The notes: generated by a model not told the origin, from the letters alone. Positions 25,942 through 34,926 are shown, numbered from the stretch's first letter. The stretch is DNA of 37,149 bases from Kosakonia oryziphila (GCF_900094795.1 NZ_FMBC01000046.1:1-37149), one strand, 5' to 3'. A program made the numbers and translations.

Positions 25942-27318
25942 TTACATGTCGCGCCCGTTACTGCGGATCACTTGTTGCAGCCAGCGATAACTCTTCTTCG
26001 GTACGCGCTTCATATCTTTCAGATCGTGGTTTTCCCGGTTCACATACACCACGCCGTAGCGCTTACGCATATCGCCTTGTGAACTGAGAATGTCGATTAA
26101 GCCCCAACCGAGATAGCCAATCACCTGTGCGCCATCAATGAAAATGGCATCCTGCATCGCCTGGATATGGTCACGGTGGTAGGCAATGCGATAGTCGTCA
26201 TCGATGGGGTGTATGCCATCCCACTCCTCAATCACACCAATGCCGTTTTCAATCGGGAACACTGGCAAGCGCCAGTCGTTGTAGTAACGAGTGATAATGG
26301 CGCGAAAACCGAGGGGATCGATTTGCCAGCCCCATTCGGTAGCGTCAAGGTACGGGTTGGCTTTATCGCCCTGTTGCAGGTAGTAGTTAACCGGAGTTTC
26401 TGGCGAAATAGCGTCGCTATCGAGAGTTTTACTGGCGTAATAGCTAAACGCCATAAAGTCGTTTTTCACGCAGGCGATTTGCGCGAGATCCTCATCGCGA
26501 TAGATATCGCGGAAACCTTCACGATCGATGACCGCCAGCACTTCCGGGCTGTAGCCCTGCCCGGCAAACACCCGCAACAAATTCTGGTTGAGAAACTCGT
26601 CATACTGAATCGCGCAAAAAACATCGCGCGGCTTACAGGTCGCCGGATAAATCAGTTGATGCGCCAGCATGCCGCCCATCAGCCGTCCAGGTTGCGTCTC
26701 GTGCAGATAGTGGGTGAGCAGCACGTGCGACATCATCACGTGATGCTGGATCTGGTACAGCTCGCGCAGGGTCTTCCCGCCGTTGAGATAGCCGCCCACC
26801 TGGAACGCACCTGGCATGTGGTAAATATTCTGCTCATTGAAGGTCAGCCAAAACTTCACCCGGCTGCCGAAGCAATCGATCATTTTTTTGCCGTAGCGCA
26901 CAAAGGCATCCTGCACATGTCGATCGGCAAAACCGTTGTACTGCTGCGCCAGTGCCAGCGGCATATCAAAGTGGTAGAGACATACCATCGGTTCGATGCC
27001 ACGCGCCAGCAGATCGTCAATAAAGCGGTCGTAAAACGCGATACCCTCTTCGTTGAACTCACCGTCGCCCTGTGGACAGACACGGCTCCAGGCAATCTGG
27101 AAGCGATAGCAGTTCATGCCCAAATCCTGCATTAGATCGAAATCTTCACGGTAGCGGTGGTAAGAATCGGTGGCGACTTTCCAGTCGGAGGCAAATTCGC
27201 TGGCTTCACGGATGTCATACACCGACATCCCTTTTCCGCCCTCATTCCATGCCCCTTCAGTCTGCATGCTGGAAACGGAATTTCCCCACAAGAAGCCAGC
27301 CGGTAATGTTTTACTCAT
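25942..27318 (-). CDS. GH1 6-phospho-beta-glucosidase
   Basis: A 458-residue family 1 glycosidase that would cleave the phosphorylated beta-glucoside delivered by the neighbouring EIIC into glucose 6-phosphate and the aglycone or glucose. The acid/base is Glu162 in TFNEQN and the nucleophile Glu367 in IENGIG. The C-terminal segment DMRKRYGVVYVNR carries the lysine/tyrosine phosphate-binding pattern of 6-phospho-glycosidases. The ATG at 27318 has GGAG eight bases before it; an upstream ATG in frame falls inside the operator at 27331–27342 and is unlikely. It is the first gene of the operon. Confidence 0.92.
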   Translation of the reverse strand: MSKTLPAGFLWGNSVSSMQTEGAWNEGGKGMSVYDIREASEFASDWKVATDSYHRYREDFDLMQDLGMNCYRFQIAWSRVCPQGDGEFNEEGIAFYDRFIDDLLARGIEPMVCLYHFDMPLALAQQYNGFADRHVQDAFVRYGKKMIDCFGSRVKFWLTFNEQNIYHMPGAFQVGGYLNGGKTLRELYQIQHHVMMSHVLLTHYLHETQPGRLMGGMLAHQLIYPATCKPRDVFCAIQYDEFLNQNLLRVFAGQGYSPEVLAVIDREGFRDIYRDEDLAQIACVKNDFMAFSYYASKTLDSDAISPETPVNYYLQQGDKANPYLDATEWGWQIDPLGFRAIITRYYNDWRLPVFPIENGIGVIEEWDGIHPIDDDYRIAYHRDHIQAMQDAIFIDGAQVIGYLGWGLIDILSSQGDMRKRYGVVYVNRENHDLKDMKRVPKKSYRWLQQVIRSNGRDM

Positions 27319-27330
27319 CGCACTTTCTCC

Positions 27331-27363
27331 ATGACTAGTCATTTAATGAATATGACTAGTCAT
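27331..27363. promoter_or_regulatory. Two identical ATGACTAGTCAT operators before bglA-type gene
   Basis: Perfect 12-bp palindromes at 27331–27342 and 27352–27363, centred 21 bp apart, so on the same face of the helix. Both contain CTAG, a tetranucleotide that is scarce in enterobacterial genomes. The nearer one is 13 bp before the start codon. The likely binder is the operon's own GntR-type regulator. Confidence 0.7.
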
Positions 27364-27524
27364 ATAGATAACGACGAAAAAATGGGCAAAGAGAGATGTA
27401 CAGATTTGTGATGGTTTTCGAAAGAATAGCCGGATAGCACGGCAAAATTGGGGGAATTATGTCCAGGGAAGGGCATTATCGGGTGACAGTTGCGCCTTAT
27501 CCAGCGCGGAGTTTTGCCACTCCA

Positions 27525-27552
27525 GGCCCGGTAAGCACAGCGTTACCGGACC
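27525..27552. repeat. REP-like hairpin after the aldo/keto reductase gene
   Basis: GGCCCGGTAA (27525–27534), eight-base loop, TTACCGGACC (27543–27552), one mismatch. It lies 17 bp beyond the stop of the minus-strand reductase gene and may end that transcript. The remaining 160 bp up to the bglA operators show nothing else I can support. Confidence 0.55.
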
Positions 27553-27569
27553 GGATATAGCAGAAAAAA

Positions 27570-28607
27570 CTATGATTTTAATTGGTTACGACGATATTCA
27601 CCCTGGCGCTCCAGCATCCAGCCGGGATACTCGCGCGGCAACGCGCTTACGGCATCAAGCTGTTGCAGCTCATCTTCACTTAAGCGAATCGCGGTGGCGG
27701 CCAGGTTGTCATCCAGTTGTTCCTGCCGTTTAGCGCCAATGATCACGCTACTCACTACTGGCTGATGCAGCAGCCAGGCCAGCGCGATTTGCGCTACCGA
27801 AACGCCTTTGCTCCCGGCAATGGCGCGCATCACATCCACGCAATCAAAGGCGCGATCTTTATTCACTGGCGGAAAATCAAATTCCAGCCGACGACCGCCC
27901 GCTTCTCCATTGCCATCGCGGTCGTATTTACCGCTCAGCAAACCACCAGCCAGCGGGCTCCAGACCATTAACCCGACACCTTCGCTCTGCATCATCGGCA
28001 CCAGTTCGCGTTCCAGATCGCGCCCGGCAATGGTGTAGTAAGCCTGCAACGAGGCAAAACGTGCTAGTCCAAGCCGTTCGGAAATCCCCAGCGCCTTGGT
28101 AATCTGCCACGCCGCCCAGTTAGAGACGCCGATATAACGCACATGCCCGTGTTGCACCAGATTATCCAGCGCATAGAGTGTCTCTTCGATCGGCGTAGCC
28201 GGATCAAAACCGTGCAGTTGGTAGAGATCGATATGATCAAGCTGCAAGCGACGCAGACTCTCTTTCACACTGCTAATAATGTGATAGCGCGAACTGCCTC
28301 GCGAGTTCACCCCGGCGGTGCCGGTTTCACCAAACACTTTAGTGGCGACAATCACGTTCTCGCGCGGGACTTTCAGGTTCTTCAGCGCCTGGCCGGTGAT
28401 CTCTTCCGAGCGCCCTTCAGAGTAAACATTGGCGGTATCGATAAAGTTAATGCCCGCATCAAGAGCGCGGCCAATCAACTGCTCCGCCTGCGCCTGCTGT
28501 AGATGGCCAATTTTGCCCCACATTCCGCCTTCGCCGCCGAAGGTCATGGTGCCGAGGCATAACTCAGAAACAAACAGTCCGGTATTACCCAATTTTTGAT
28601 AGCGCAT
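27570..28607 (-). CDS. Aldo/keto reductase
   Basis: A 345-residue NADPH-dependent oxidoreductase of the aldo/keto reductase fold. The catalytic tetrad is visible: Asp and Tyr in INFIDTANVYSEG, Lys in VIVATKVFG, and His in YQLHGFD. The C-terminal coenzyme-binding motif is SVIIGAKRQEQLDDNL. It resembles the general group of AKRs annotated as voltage-gated channel beta-subunit-like or YajO-like; the substrate cannot be assigned. GGAG precedes the ATG. It is transcribed in the same direction as its neighbours but has its own probable promoter and a REP-like end, so it is likely a single-gene unit. Confidence 0.88.
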   Translation of the reverse strand: MRYQKLGNTGLFVSELCLGTMTFGGEGGMWGKIGHLQQAQAEQLIGRALDAGINFIDTANVYSEGRSEEITGQALKNLKVPRENVIVATKVFGETGTAGVNSRGSSRYHIISSVKESLRRLQLDHIDLYQLHGFDPATPIEETLYALDNLVQHGHVRYIGVSNWAAWQITKALGISERLGLARFASLQAYYTIAGRDLERELVPMMQSEGVGLMVWSPLAGGLLSGKYDRDGNGEAGGRRLEFDFPPVNKDRAFDCVDVMRAIAGSKGVSVAQIALAWLLHQPVVSSVIIGAKRQEQLDDNLAATAIRLSEDELQQLDAVSALPREYPGWMLERQGEYRRNQLKS

Positions 28608-28642
28608 GATGGCGTCTCCTCATCGATTTAGTTGACGCAACA

Positions 28643-28671
28643 GTTATACGGAATCTTTTGGCAGGTGGCAT
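28643..28671 (-). promoter_or_regulatory. Possible promoter of the aldo/keto reductase gene
   Basis: On the minus strand, ATGCCA (28671–28666) and TATAAC (28648–28643) lie 17 bp apart, with the predicted start about 30 bp before the gene. Each hexamer matches consensus at four or five positions. Confidence 0.4.
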
Positions 28672-28707
28672 GTGAGGATCCTGCCTGTTTCTTGCCCAAT
28701 TCTCTGA

Positions 28708-30231
28708 TTATCCATGAGGCGCATCACCAAAGACTTTATAATCAGGCAGTTGCACATTTTGATACGGTTCCCAGCCGCCACCGATCGCCTTGTACAGCGC
28801 CACAAGATCAAGGCTACTCTGCACGCGCGCCTGCTCACGCTGCTGGCTGGCTTGCGCTAGCTGACGCTGCGCATCCAGCACGTCAATAAAGCTGGCGATC
28901 CCTTTGCGGTAGCTATCGCGGGCAAGATCAAAAGCGCTTTGCAGGGCGCTCATTGTTTTATCCAGCCCCACTTCCCGTTGCTGATCGGCGCGATAGCTGA
29001 CCAACGCATTTTCCACATCACCTAATGCGCTCAGTACCGTCTGGCGATAATTGAGCACCGCCGCGCCCTGCTGCGCACGTGCCAGCTTAACGCTCGACAC
29101 CAGCCGCCCGCCCTGGAAAATCGGAATCGAAATCTGCGGGCCAATGCTATAGAAGTGGCTGCTCCAGTCGGTCAGCCAGTTAGTTTCGCTGTTACGCAGG
29201 CCAAACTGACCGCTCAGTGACAAGCTCGGGAATAACTCAGCAACCGAAACGCCAATCTGCGCCGTAGCGGCATGCAGGCTGGCTTCAGCTTCGCGCACAT
29301 CAGGACGACGGCGCGCCAGCGTCGAAGGAATACCGGTTGGCACAATTTCTGGCAATGCCGGAAGCGGCTGCGTGGTACGCAGTTCGCCATCCAGCGCGCC
29401 CGGCGGTTTCCCCAGCAGGATCGCCAGTGCGTTCATCGCCTGCCGCTCCTGTGCCTGGTACTGCGGCAATTGCGCCTCAAGGTTACCGACCTGCGCCCGG
29501 GCATTTTCCACATCCATCTGTGGCGATAACCCGCCTTTCTGACGGTTCTCCGTCAAGGTAAAGGTCTGCTGCGCGCTGTCGATTTGCGTATTCAATGTCG
29601 CGATAATGCCCTGCGCGCCGCGCAGTTGCAGCCAGGCGCGCGCCACTTCCGCTTCCAGAGACACCAGTGCATCATTACGTTGTTCTATTGCCTGCTGTTG
29701 TTGCGCAGAGGCGGCTTCCACCTGACGGCGCACTTTCCCCCACAGATCCAGCTCCCACTGCGCATCAAAGCTACCCTGGTAGAGGTTCACAGGCTGGGTT
29801 AATGCGCCCAGCGCACTGCTGATAGCCGGATCGGCATTATCCAGTTGCCCGTACACATCATGGGATTTCAGCTCGCCTTCAAGACCAAGTTGCTGACGCG
29901 TGACTTTCAGCGAACCGTTGACCGACGGCAGAAACGCGCCGCCAGCCTGATTGATTTGCTCACGCGCGCCAGCAATTCGCAGCACGGTTTGTTGCAGCGA
30001 CAGATTACCGGCGATCGCCCGCTCAATCAGGCTGTTGAGCTGCGGCGACCGAAACGTAGTCCACCAGCGCGGGTTAATCGCCTGCATGGAAACCTGTGAC
30101 TTCACCGCACGGTCTCCCGGATCGTTCCAGCGTGCGGGGGCTTGTGGTTGCGGCGGCCGATAATCCGGCCCCACGGCACAGCCTGTCAGCCACAGCGATA
30201 ACAGGGTTACGGAAAAACGACGCCACCTCAT
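28708..30231 (-). CDS. Outer membrane efflux lipoprotein, NodT family
   Basis: A 507-residue TolC-like channel protein. A lipoprotein signal peptide ends with the lipobox LTGC (Cys18), followed by AVGPDYRPP, the standard start of NodT-family factors. Two OEP repeats follow, with long coiled-coil helices, including GAREQINQAGGAFLPSV in the first and RRPDVREAEASLHAATAQIG in the second. It provides the outer-membrane exit for the pump encoded by the two genes upstream. It starts one base after the emrB-type stop, so translation is coupled. A dedicated NodT partner is not found with E. coli EmrAB, which uses TolC. Confidence 0.92.
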   Translation of the reverse strand: MRWRRFSVTLLSLWLTGCAVGPDYRPPQPQAPARWNDPGDRAVKSQVSMQAINPRWWTTFRSPQLNSLIERAIAGNLSLQQTVLRIAGAREQINQAGGAFLPSVNGSLKVTRQQLGLEGELKSHDVYGQLDNADPAISSALGALTQPVNLYQGSFDAQWELDLWGKVRRQVEAASAQQQQAIEQRNDALVSLEAEVARAWLQLRGAQGIIATLNTQIDSAQQTFTLTENRQKGGLSPQMDVENARAQVGNLEAQLPQYQAQERQAMNALAILLGKPPGALDGELRTTQPLPALPEIVPTGIPSTLARRRPDVREAEASLHAATAQIGVSVAELFPSLSLSGQFGLRNSETNWLTDWSSHFYSIGPQISIPIFQGGRLVSSVKLARAQQGAAVLNYRQTVLSALGDVENALVSYRADQQREVGLDKTMSALQSAFDLARDSYRKGIASFIDVLDAQRQLAQASQQREQARVQSSLDLVALYKAIGGGWEPYQNVQLPDYKVFGDAPHG

Positions 30232-30232
30232 A

Positions 30233-31804
30233 TTAATGTGCTCCTGCGCTGCCTTCGCTTTTGATCGGCGAAAGCAATAGACAAAATGGAATCAGTAATA
30301 GCGCGACCACGCTCAAAATCGTGAAAACATCGATGTACGCAAGGAAACGCGACTGGGCGATCATCGCTTTGTACATCTGTCCGCTGGCGCTGGAAAGCGG
30401 ATCGCCCAACAGACTGGTGAAATTGCGAATCGCCTCGGCAGTCTGGCGCAACGCCAACTGGAATTGCTCATTAAACGGGGAGGTATGTTCCGACAAATGC
30501 GACATATGCGCCTGCGAGCGCTCCGTGATAGCCGCAGTGGAGAGCGAAATGCCGATCGAGCCCGCCACGTTACGGAACATGGTAAACAACGCGGCGGCAT
30601 CCGCATTGAGTTCGCGTGGCGTGGAGATAAAAGCAATAGTGGTTAGCGGCACGAACAGGAAGCCAAGACCGATAGATTGTGCGCTGCGGAACAGCATTAA
30701 CGTTTCAAAATCAATATCCGGCGTCAGCGTACGCGACCACCAGAACGAGGAGGCGAGGCAGAAAAAACCGAAGGCGATAATCCAGCGCGTCTGCACTATC
30801 GGCATCAGCTTCAATACCAGCGGAATGGTCATCACAATCAGCACCGCGCCGGGCGACAGCACCAGCCCGGACCAGGTGGCGGTATAGCCGAGATCCTGCT
30901 GCGCCAGTTGCGGGATCACCACCGAGCTGCCATACAGAATCATCGCCATTCCCGCCATCAACAGGCTGGAGACGGTAAAGTTTTTGTCCGCCATGCAGCG
31001 CAAATCCACTACCGGTTTTTTGGCGTACAGCAGCCAGTAGATTGCGCCGACAATCCCTACCGCCGTCAGCACCGCGAAAATGCGGGTAAAATCTGACGCG
31101 AACCAGTCTTCGTCTTCACCGCGATCGAGCATCACTTGCAGGCAGCCCAACCCCAGCGCAATCAGCCCAATCCCCGGCCAGTCGATGGTTAGTTTTTGCT
31201 TCGATTTCCGCTCCCACGGTGGATCTTCCAGCAACTGGTAGATCGCCAGCACAGTGATAATGCCCACCGGAATATTGATGAAAAACACCCAGCGCCAGGA
31301 GTAGTTATCGGTGATCCAGCCACCCAGCGTCGGCCCCATTACCGGCGCGACAATGATGGCTATCGACGACAGACCAAACGCCTTGCCGCGATCCTCCGGC
31401 TTAAAGTAATCCAGTAACACCGACTGCTGCGTCGGCTGCAAGCCTCCGCCAAAAAAGCCCTGCATAATACGAAACAGGATGATTTGCCACAGTTCAGTCG
31501 CAATGCCACAGAGAAATGAGCAAACGGTGAACATCACAATGCAGATAAGGAAAAACTGCTTGCGGCCAAACGTCCGGCTGAGAAAGGCCGAAATCGGCAG
31601 CACAATACCGTTCGCCACCAGATAGCTGGTCAAAACCCATGTCGATTCGTCATAGCTGGCCGATAGCGAACCGGCAACGTGCGGCAGTGCCACGTTAACA
31701 ATCGTGGTGTCGAGGATCTCCATAAACACCGCGAGCGTAACCACCCATGCCACGGCCCACGGGTTGCTGGCGGGTCGCCAGTTTTCGTGGCTGTGATCGG
31801 TCAT
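30233..31804 (-). CDS. DHA2-family MFS efflux pump, EmrB-like
   Basis: A 523-residue proton antiporter with about 14 predicted membrane helices. Motif A-like and motif C-like segments are present: LDTTIVNVALPHVAGSLS after helix 1, LSRTFGRKQFFLICIV in the helix 2–3 loop, and VMGPTLGGWITDNYSWRW near residue 150. It exports hydrophobic drugs or similar compounds in EmrB-type systems, working with a membrane fusion protein and an outer-membrane channel. The ATG overlaps the stop of the HlyD-type gene by four bases (ATGA). Actual substrates cannot be predicted. Confidence 0.92.
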   Translation of the reverse strand: MTDHSHENWRPASNPWAVAWVVTLAVFMEILDTTIVNVALPHVAGSLSASYDESTWVLTSYLVANGIVLPISAFLSRTFGRKQFFLICIVMFTVCSFLCGIATELWQIILFRIMQGFFGGGLQPTQQSVLLDYFKPEDRGKAFGLSSIAIIVAPVMGPTLGGWITDNYSWRWVFFINIPVGIITVLAIYQLLEDPPWERKSKQKLTIDWPGIGLIALGLGCLQVMLDRGEDEDWFASDFTRIFAVLTAVGIVGAIYWLLYAKKPVVDLRCMADKNFTVSSLLMAGMAMILYGSSVVIPQLAQQDLGYTATWSGLVLSPGAVLIVMTIPLVLKLMPIVQTRWIIAFGFFCLASSFWWSRTLTPDIDFETLMLFRSAQSIGLGFLFVPLTTIAFISTPRELNADAAALFTMFRNVAGSIGISLSTAAITERSQAHMSHLSEHTSPFNEQFQLALRQTAEAIRNFTSLLGDPLSSASGQMYKAMIAQSRFLAYIDVFTILSVVALLLIPFCLLLSPIKSEGSAGAH

Positions 31805-32898
31805 TCCAGCGTTACCTTCGGTTCGACGGAGAGACCCAGCGGCAATGGCTTATTCACGTCCAGTCCTTTATCGATGACGATTTTTACCGGCACGCGCTGC
31901 ACGATTTTCACAAAGTTCCCGGTGGCATTTTCTGACGGGAAAGCGGCAAATTTCGAACCGCTACCCTGCTGGATACTGTCGATGTGTCCTTCCAGTTGCA
32001 GATCCGGCCAGGCATCCACTTTGATGCTCACTTTATTGCCCGGACGCATCCGCTCAAGCTGCGACTCTTTAAAGTTGGCTACCACCCAGATATCCGGCGA
32101 CACCAGCGAGAATAGCGCCGTGCCGGCCTGCACCAGCGTACCGTCTTGTACGTTACGTTTGGTGACAAAGCCATCGAACGGCGCGCGGACTTCCGTCCAC
32201 GAGAGATTCAGTTCCTCCGTTTCCAGTTGCGCTTTCGCCTGCGCGACCTGCTGCTGGCGAGCCTCAACGTTGGTCTCCTGCTGGCGTATTTGCAGTTGCA
32301 CCTGCTCCGCCACTTCTAGCTGGGCGCGGGCACTGGCAAGCTGCGCCTGTGCGCTGCGCAATTGAGCGTTGGCGCTGTCGATATTTTGCTGCGTGGTTGC
32401 ACGAGGATCGACGCCGCGCTGACGGCGGTAAGCAGCTTCGGCGTTGGCCAGATCCGCTTGCGCTTTCAATACCTGCGCCTGCGCTTCATCGCGCTGTGCG
32501 GGATACTGCACTTTTGAAAGTTCGAGTTGCGCCTGCGCCTGGTGCAGTTGCGCCGTTGCCAGCCCTAACTGCGCCTGTGCCTGATCGCGCTGCGCGGTCG
32601 CATCACGGGGATCGATAACCACCAGCAAATCGCCTTTTTTCACCCGCTGGTTATCTTTGACTCGCAGCTCGGTGACGTAACCTGCGACTTTCGGCGCAAT
32701 AGTGACCACATCGCCATCGGTGAAGGCGTCATCGGTACTCTCTTCGTTACGGGTTAATAACCACCATACCAGCGCGACGATCACCATGACGCCAACCACA
32801 ATGGCGAGGATAATCAGCGGCTTCTTTCCGGGGCGTTTACGGGTGTCGTCATTATTATTTTCCTGAACATCGTCAGGAGAGGTTGTGTTTTCTGCCAT
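31801..32898 (-). CDS. HlyD-family membrane fusion protein, EmrA-like
   Basis: A 365-residue periplasmic adaptor anchored by one N-terminal helix (about residues 26–48) after a short charged cytoplasmic tail. The first lipoyl half-motif (VAGYVTELRVKDNQRVKKGD) is followed by a long Ala/Gln-rich coiled coil (about residues 95–215) and the second lipoyl half (RAPFDGFVTKRNVQDGTLV). A beta-barrel domain contains VVANFKESQLERMRPG, typical of EmrA. It bridges the MFS pump and the NodT channel. It is first in the operon. A long perfect inverted repeat lies just upstream, and there is no adjacent regulator gene of the MarR or TetR type. Confidence 0.92.
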   Translation of the reverse strand: MAENTTSPDDVQENNNDDTRKRPGKKPLIILAIVVGVMVIVALVWWLLTRNEESTDDAFTDGDVVTIAPKVAGYVTELRVKDNQRVKKGDLLVVIDPRDATAQRDQAQAQLGLATAQLHQAQAQLELSKVQYPAQRDEAQAQVLKAQADLANAEAAYRRQRGVDPRATTQQNIDSANAQLRSAQAQLASARAQLEVAEQVQLQIRQQETNVEARQQQVAQAKAQLETEELNLSWTEVRAPFDGFVTKRNVQDGTLVQAGTALFSLVSPDIWVVANFKESQLERMRPGNKVSIKVDAWPDLQLEGHIDSIQQGSGSKFAAFPSENATGNFVKIVQRVPVKIVIDKGLDVNKPLPLGLSVEPKVTLE

Positions 32899-32918
32899 AG
32901 TAGCGCAACGCTCCTGTC

Positions 32919-32949
32919 AGGTAACGGTGCCAGGGATGCACCGTTACCT
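32919..32949. promoter_or_regulatory. 12-bp perfect inverted repeat before emrA-type gene
   Basis: AGGTAACGGTGC (32919–32930), seven-base loop, GCACCGTTACCT (32938–32949). It lies 20 bp upstream of the start codon and 50 bp after the ybiR stop, in the same transcription direction. No T-run follows on the minus strand, so it is a poor terminator. It may be an operator or an mRNA structure controlling the efflux operon. Confidence 0.5.
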
Positions 32950-32999
32950 AAAGTTAGGCGGTCGCTATACATTTTCCAGGATAAACTGACAAATCAGCA

Positions 33000-34109
33000 C
33001 TATCTGAATAAGAGTAATCCGTATCCGACGGCCGCAGCCCACAGCAACATCGGCAGGGAATAGAGGTGAAAGCGCCACCAGATACGGCGATCGTTCGCCA
33101 TCCGCAGCGCAATAAGGTTGGCCAGCGATCCGGGCAATAAACCAAAACCGCCGACGTTCACCGCCCATGCCAGTAAGGTATCCGGCGGAACATAGTTAAG
33201 CAGCAAAATGGTGGCGGGCACGTTACTGATAAATTGCGACAAACCAATGGCCGCAAGCCACAGGCCAGAAGGTGAAAGCTGGCTGGTACTGGTCAGCACG
33301 CTGTGCAGCGCCGGAAGCTGGATCAGCAGATGCACATCGATAAACATGGCAATAAAGACCAGCAGTAATGTCCAGTCAACGCTCAGCACCACGCGACGCG
33401 CCAGCAGCAGAAAGCCGGCCGCGATCAGCGCCAACCCCCACAGCTCCTGCTTTAGCTCCAGCGCAGTAATAAAGACGAGGTAAAACCCGAGGCAACTCCA
33501 TACCAGACGCGGTTGCCAGTCTGTTGCGTGCGTACCGCTGTGGTAGTTGAGGGCTTTATTAGGAAAACAAAACCAGCACAGCGCCAGCAACGTTGCCATC
33601 ATCGCCAGCGCCAGCGGCGTCATCTGCCAGATGAACGCCGGGAATGAGAGGCCGGAGCGCCCCCATAATAAGATGTTTTGCGGGTTACCAATTGGCGTCA
33701 GCAACGAACCGGCATTGACCGCCAGCGCTTCGAAGATGATCAGCCGGTTGACCGGGATTTCACACAGCTTCTTTAGCGTAATGGTCAGCGGCACCACAAT
33801 AAACAGCGCCACATCGTTGGTTAAGAAGGTGGAGAGCAGCGCCGCCGCCAGCACCATAAACATCGCCAGGCGGCGTTCATTGTGAAAACGACGCACCATA
33901 CGCCGCCCGAGCACATCGAAATAGCCGCTAAGTTCAACGCCTTTAGTCAGCAGCATCAGCCCACTCAGAGTGATAATGGTGTGCCAGTCAATCGCCCCAG
34001 GCCAGCGCGCAGGTGCGAATGGGACGAAGAAGCAGAGCGCAACGCCAATAATCAACAGCAGATGGAGAAAATGGTCGCGCGCCAGTGCGCGAAACAGCGG
34101 TATGCTCAT
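33000..34109 (-). CDS. ybiR: ArsB/NhaD-type putative transporter YbiR
   Basis: A 369-residue inner-membrane protein of the CitM/ArsB ion transporter superfamily, close to E. coli YbiR (372 residues by memory). About ten hydrophobic helices are visible. Conserved segments include [35 protein letters not shown] and [18 protein letters not shown]. The physiological substrate is not known. The ATG at 34109 overlaps the mntR stop by four bases, so the two are co-translated and this protein may share in manganese or metal homeostasis. A longer reading from 34316 would lie inside mntR and is rejected. Confidence 0.92.
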   Translation of the reverse strand: MSIPLFRALARDHFLHLLLIIGVALCFFVPFAPARWPGAIDWHTIITLSGLMLLTKGVELSGYFDVLGRRMVRRFHNERRLAMFMVLAAALLSTFLTNDVALFIVVPLTITLKKLCEIPVNRLIIFEALAVNAGSLLTPIGNPQNILLWGRSGLSFPAFIWQMTPLALAMMATLLALCWFCFPNKALNYHSGTHATDWQPRLVWSCLGFYLVFITALELKQELWGLALIAAGFLLLARRVVLSVDWTLLLVFIAMFIDVHLLIQLPALHSVLTSTSQLSPSGLWLAAIGLSQFISNVPATILLLNYVPPDTLLAWAVNVGGFGLLPGSLANLIALRMANDRRIWWRFHLYSLPMLLWAAAVGYGLLLFR

Positions 34110-34576
34110 TCGGAAGGTAGACCGTGTTGCAGGGTAAAACGGCGGAAACAGTCGAGGGTTTCCTGGCTGACATGGTGCTCCATCCCTTCCGCATCGCGGC
34201 GGGCAATCTCCGGGCTGACGCCAAGCACCAGCAGAAAACTTTCCACGATTTGATGACGCTCGCGGCTCTCCTGCGCCAGCTTCTCCCCTTCCGGAGTCAG
34301 AAAAACACCGCGCCACGGGATCTGCTCAATCAACCCGACTGTTGCCAGTTTTTTCAGCATTTTTGCCACGGTAGGCTGCGAAACGCCAAGACGCGCCGCC
34401 ATATCCACCTGACGGGCTTCGCCCACTTCGCGAATTAAATCGGAAATCAGTTCAACGTAGTCGTCAATCAGCTCGCGACGATGCGCTTCGCGCACCTGGC
34501 GAAAGCCTTCGACGTGCTCTTCAACATTTACCAGCGTCACTTTTTTGATTATTGGATTCGCTGTGCGACGGTTCAT
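34106..34576 (-). CDS. mntR: Manganese-responsive regulator MntR
   Basis: A DtxR-family Mn(II)-dependent repressor; in E. coli it represses mntH and mntS and activates the exporter mntP. The 156 residues are nearly identical to E. coli (155). The winged helix-turn-helix contains [19 protein letters not shown], and the metal-binding dimer domain contains [19 protein letters not shown] and [10 protein letters not shown]. The ATG at 34576 is preceded by GAGGAA. The gene is divergent from mntS, and a MntR box lies in the gap. The N-terminal tail ([14 protein letters not shown]) differs from E. coli. Confidence 0.95.
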   Translation of the reverse strand: MNRRTANPIIKKVTLVNVEEHVEGFRQVREAHRRELIDDYVELISDLIREVGEARQVDMAARLGVSQPTVAKMLKKLATVGLIEQIPWRGVFLTPEGEKLAQESRERHQIVESFLLVLGVSPEIARRDAEGMEHHVSQETLDCFRRFTLQHGLPSE

Positions 34577-34683
34577 TGTGCTTCCTCTGACAGTGTGACG
34601 CGGTGCTGCATCATATAAGAGAAGCGCCATTGTAAACCATCCGTGAACCAGCACAAAAAATTAACGCATTAGCCATAGCTATA

Positions 34684-34705
34684 AAACATAGCCCATGCTA
34701 TATCT
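34684..34705. promoter_or_regulatory. MntR box upstream of mntS
   Basis: AAACATAGC-CCAT-GCTATATCT matches the known MntR operator half-sites AACATAGC/GCTATGTT, with one arm slightly degenerate. It is 60 bp before the mntS start, so MntR with manganese should repress mntS. Confidence 0.75.
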
Positions 34706-34764
34706 GTATGTAATGCGTTCACCTTTCACGGAGCGAAGGGCCACGAAAGCCTAAGGAGGTTCCG

Positions 34765-34896
34765 ATGAATGAGTTCAAGAGGTGCATGATTGTGTTTAGT
34801 CACTCTCCCTTTAAAGTCCGTTTAATGCTGCTGAATATGCTGTGCGATATTATCAATAGCAAACCTCAGCAGACCCCGGACAAACCTTCCCACTAA
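34765..34896 (+). CDS. mntS: Small protein MntS
   Basis: A 43-codon gene whose product starts MNEFKRCMIVFSHSPFKVR, closely matching E. coli MntS (42 residues). In E. coli MntS raises available intracellular manganese, apparently by inhibiting the exporter MntP, and is repressed by MntR. A very strong ribosome site (AAGGAGG) lies seven bases before the ATG. The transcript corresponds to the RNA once described as RybA. The tail (NSKPQQTPDKPSH) differs slightly from E. coli. A MntR box lies upstream and a terminator directly after the stop. Confidence 0.93.
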   Translation: MNEFKRCMIVFSHSPFKVRLMLLNMLCDIINSKPQQTPDKPSH

Positions 34897-34897
34897 T

Positions 34898-34926
34898 GCG
34901 GCGTCGCGGTACGCCGCTTCATTTTT
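34898..34926 (+). terminator. Terminator of mntS
   Basis: GCGGCGT (34898–34904), loop CGCGGT, ACGCCGC (34911–34917), then TTCATTTTT. It starts one base after the mntS stop. Confidence 0.85.

Noticed and set aside
26167..27135. 322-codon plus-strand reading frame opposite the GH1 gene
   Set aside because: Antisense to a clear GH1 enzyme with intact catalytic motifs; no homology recognised.
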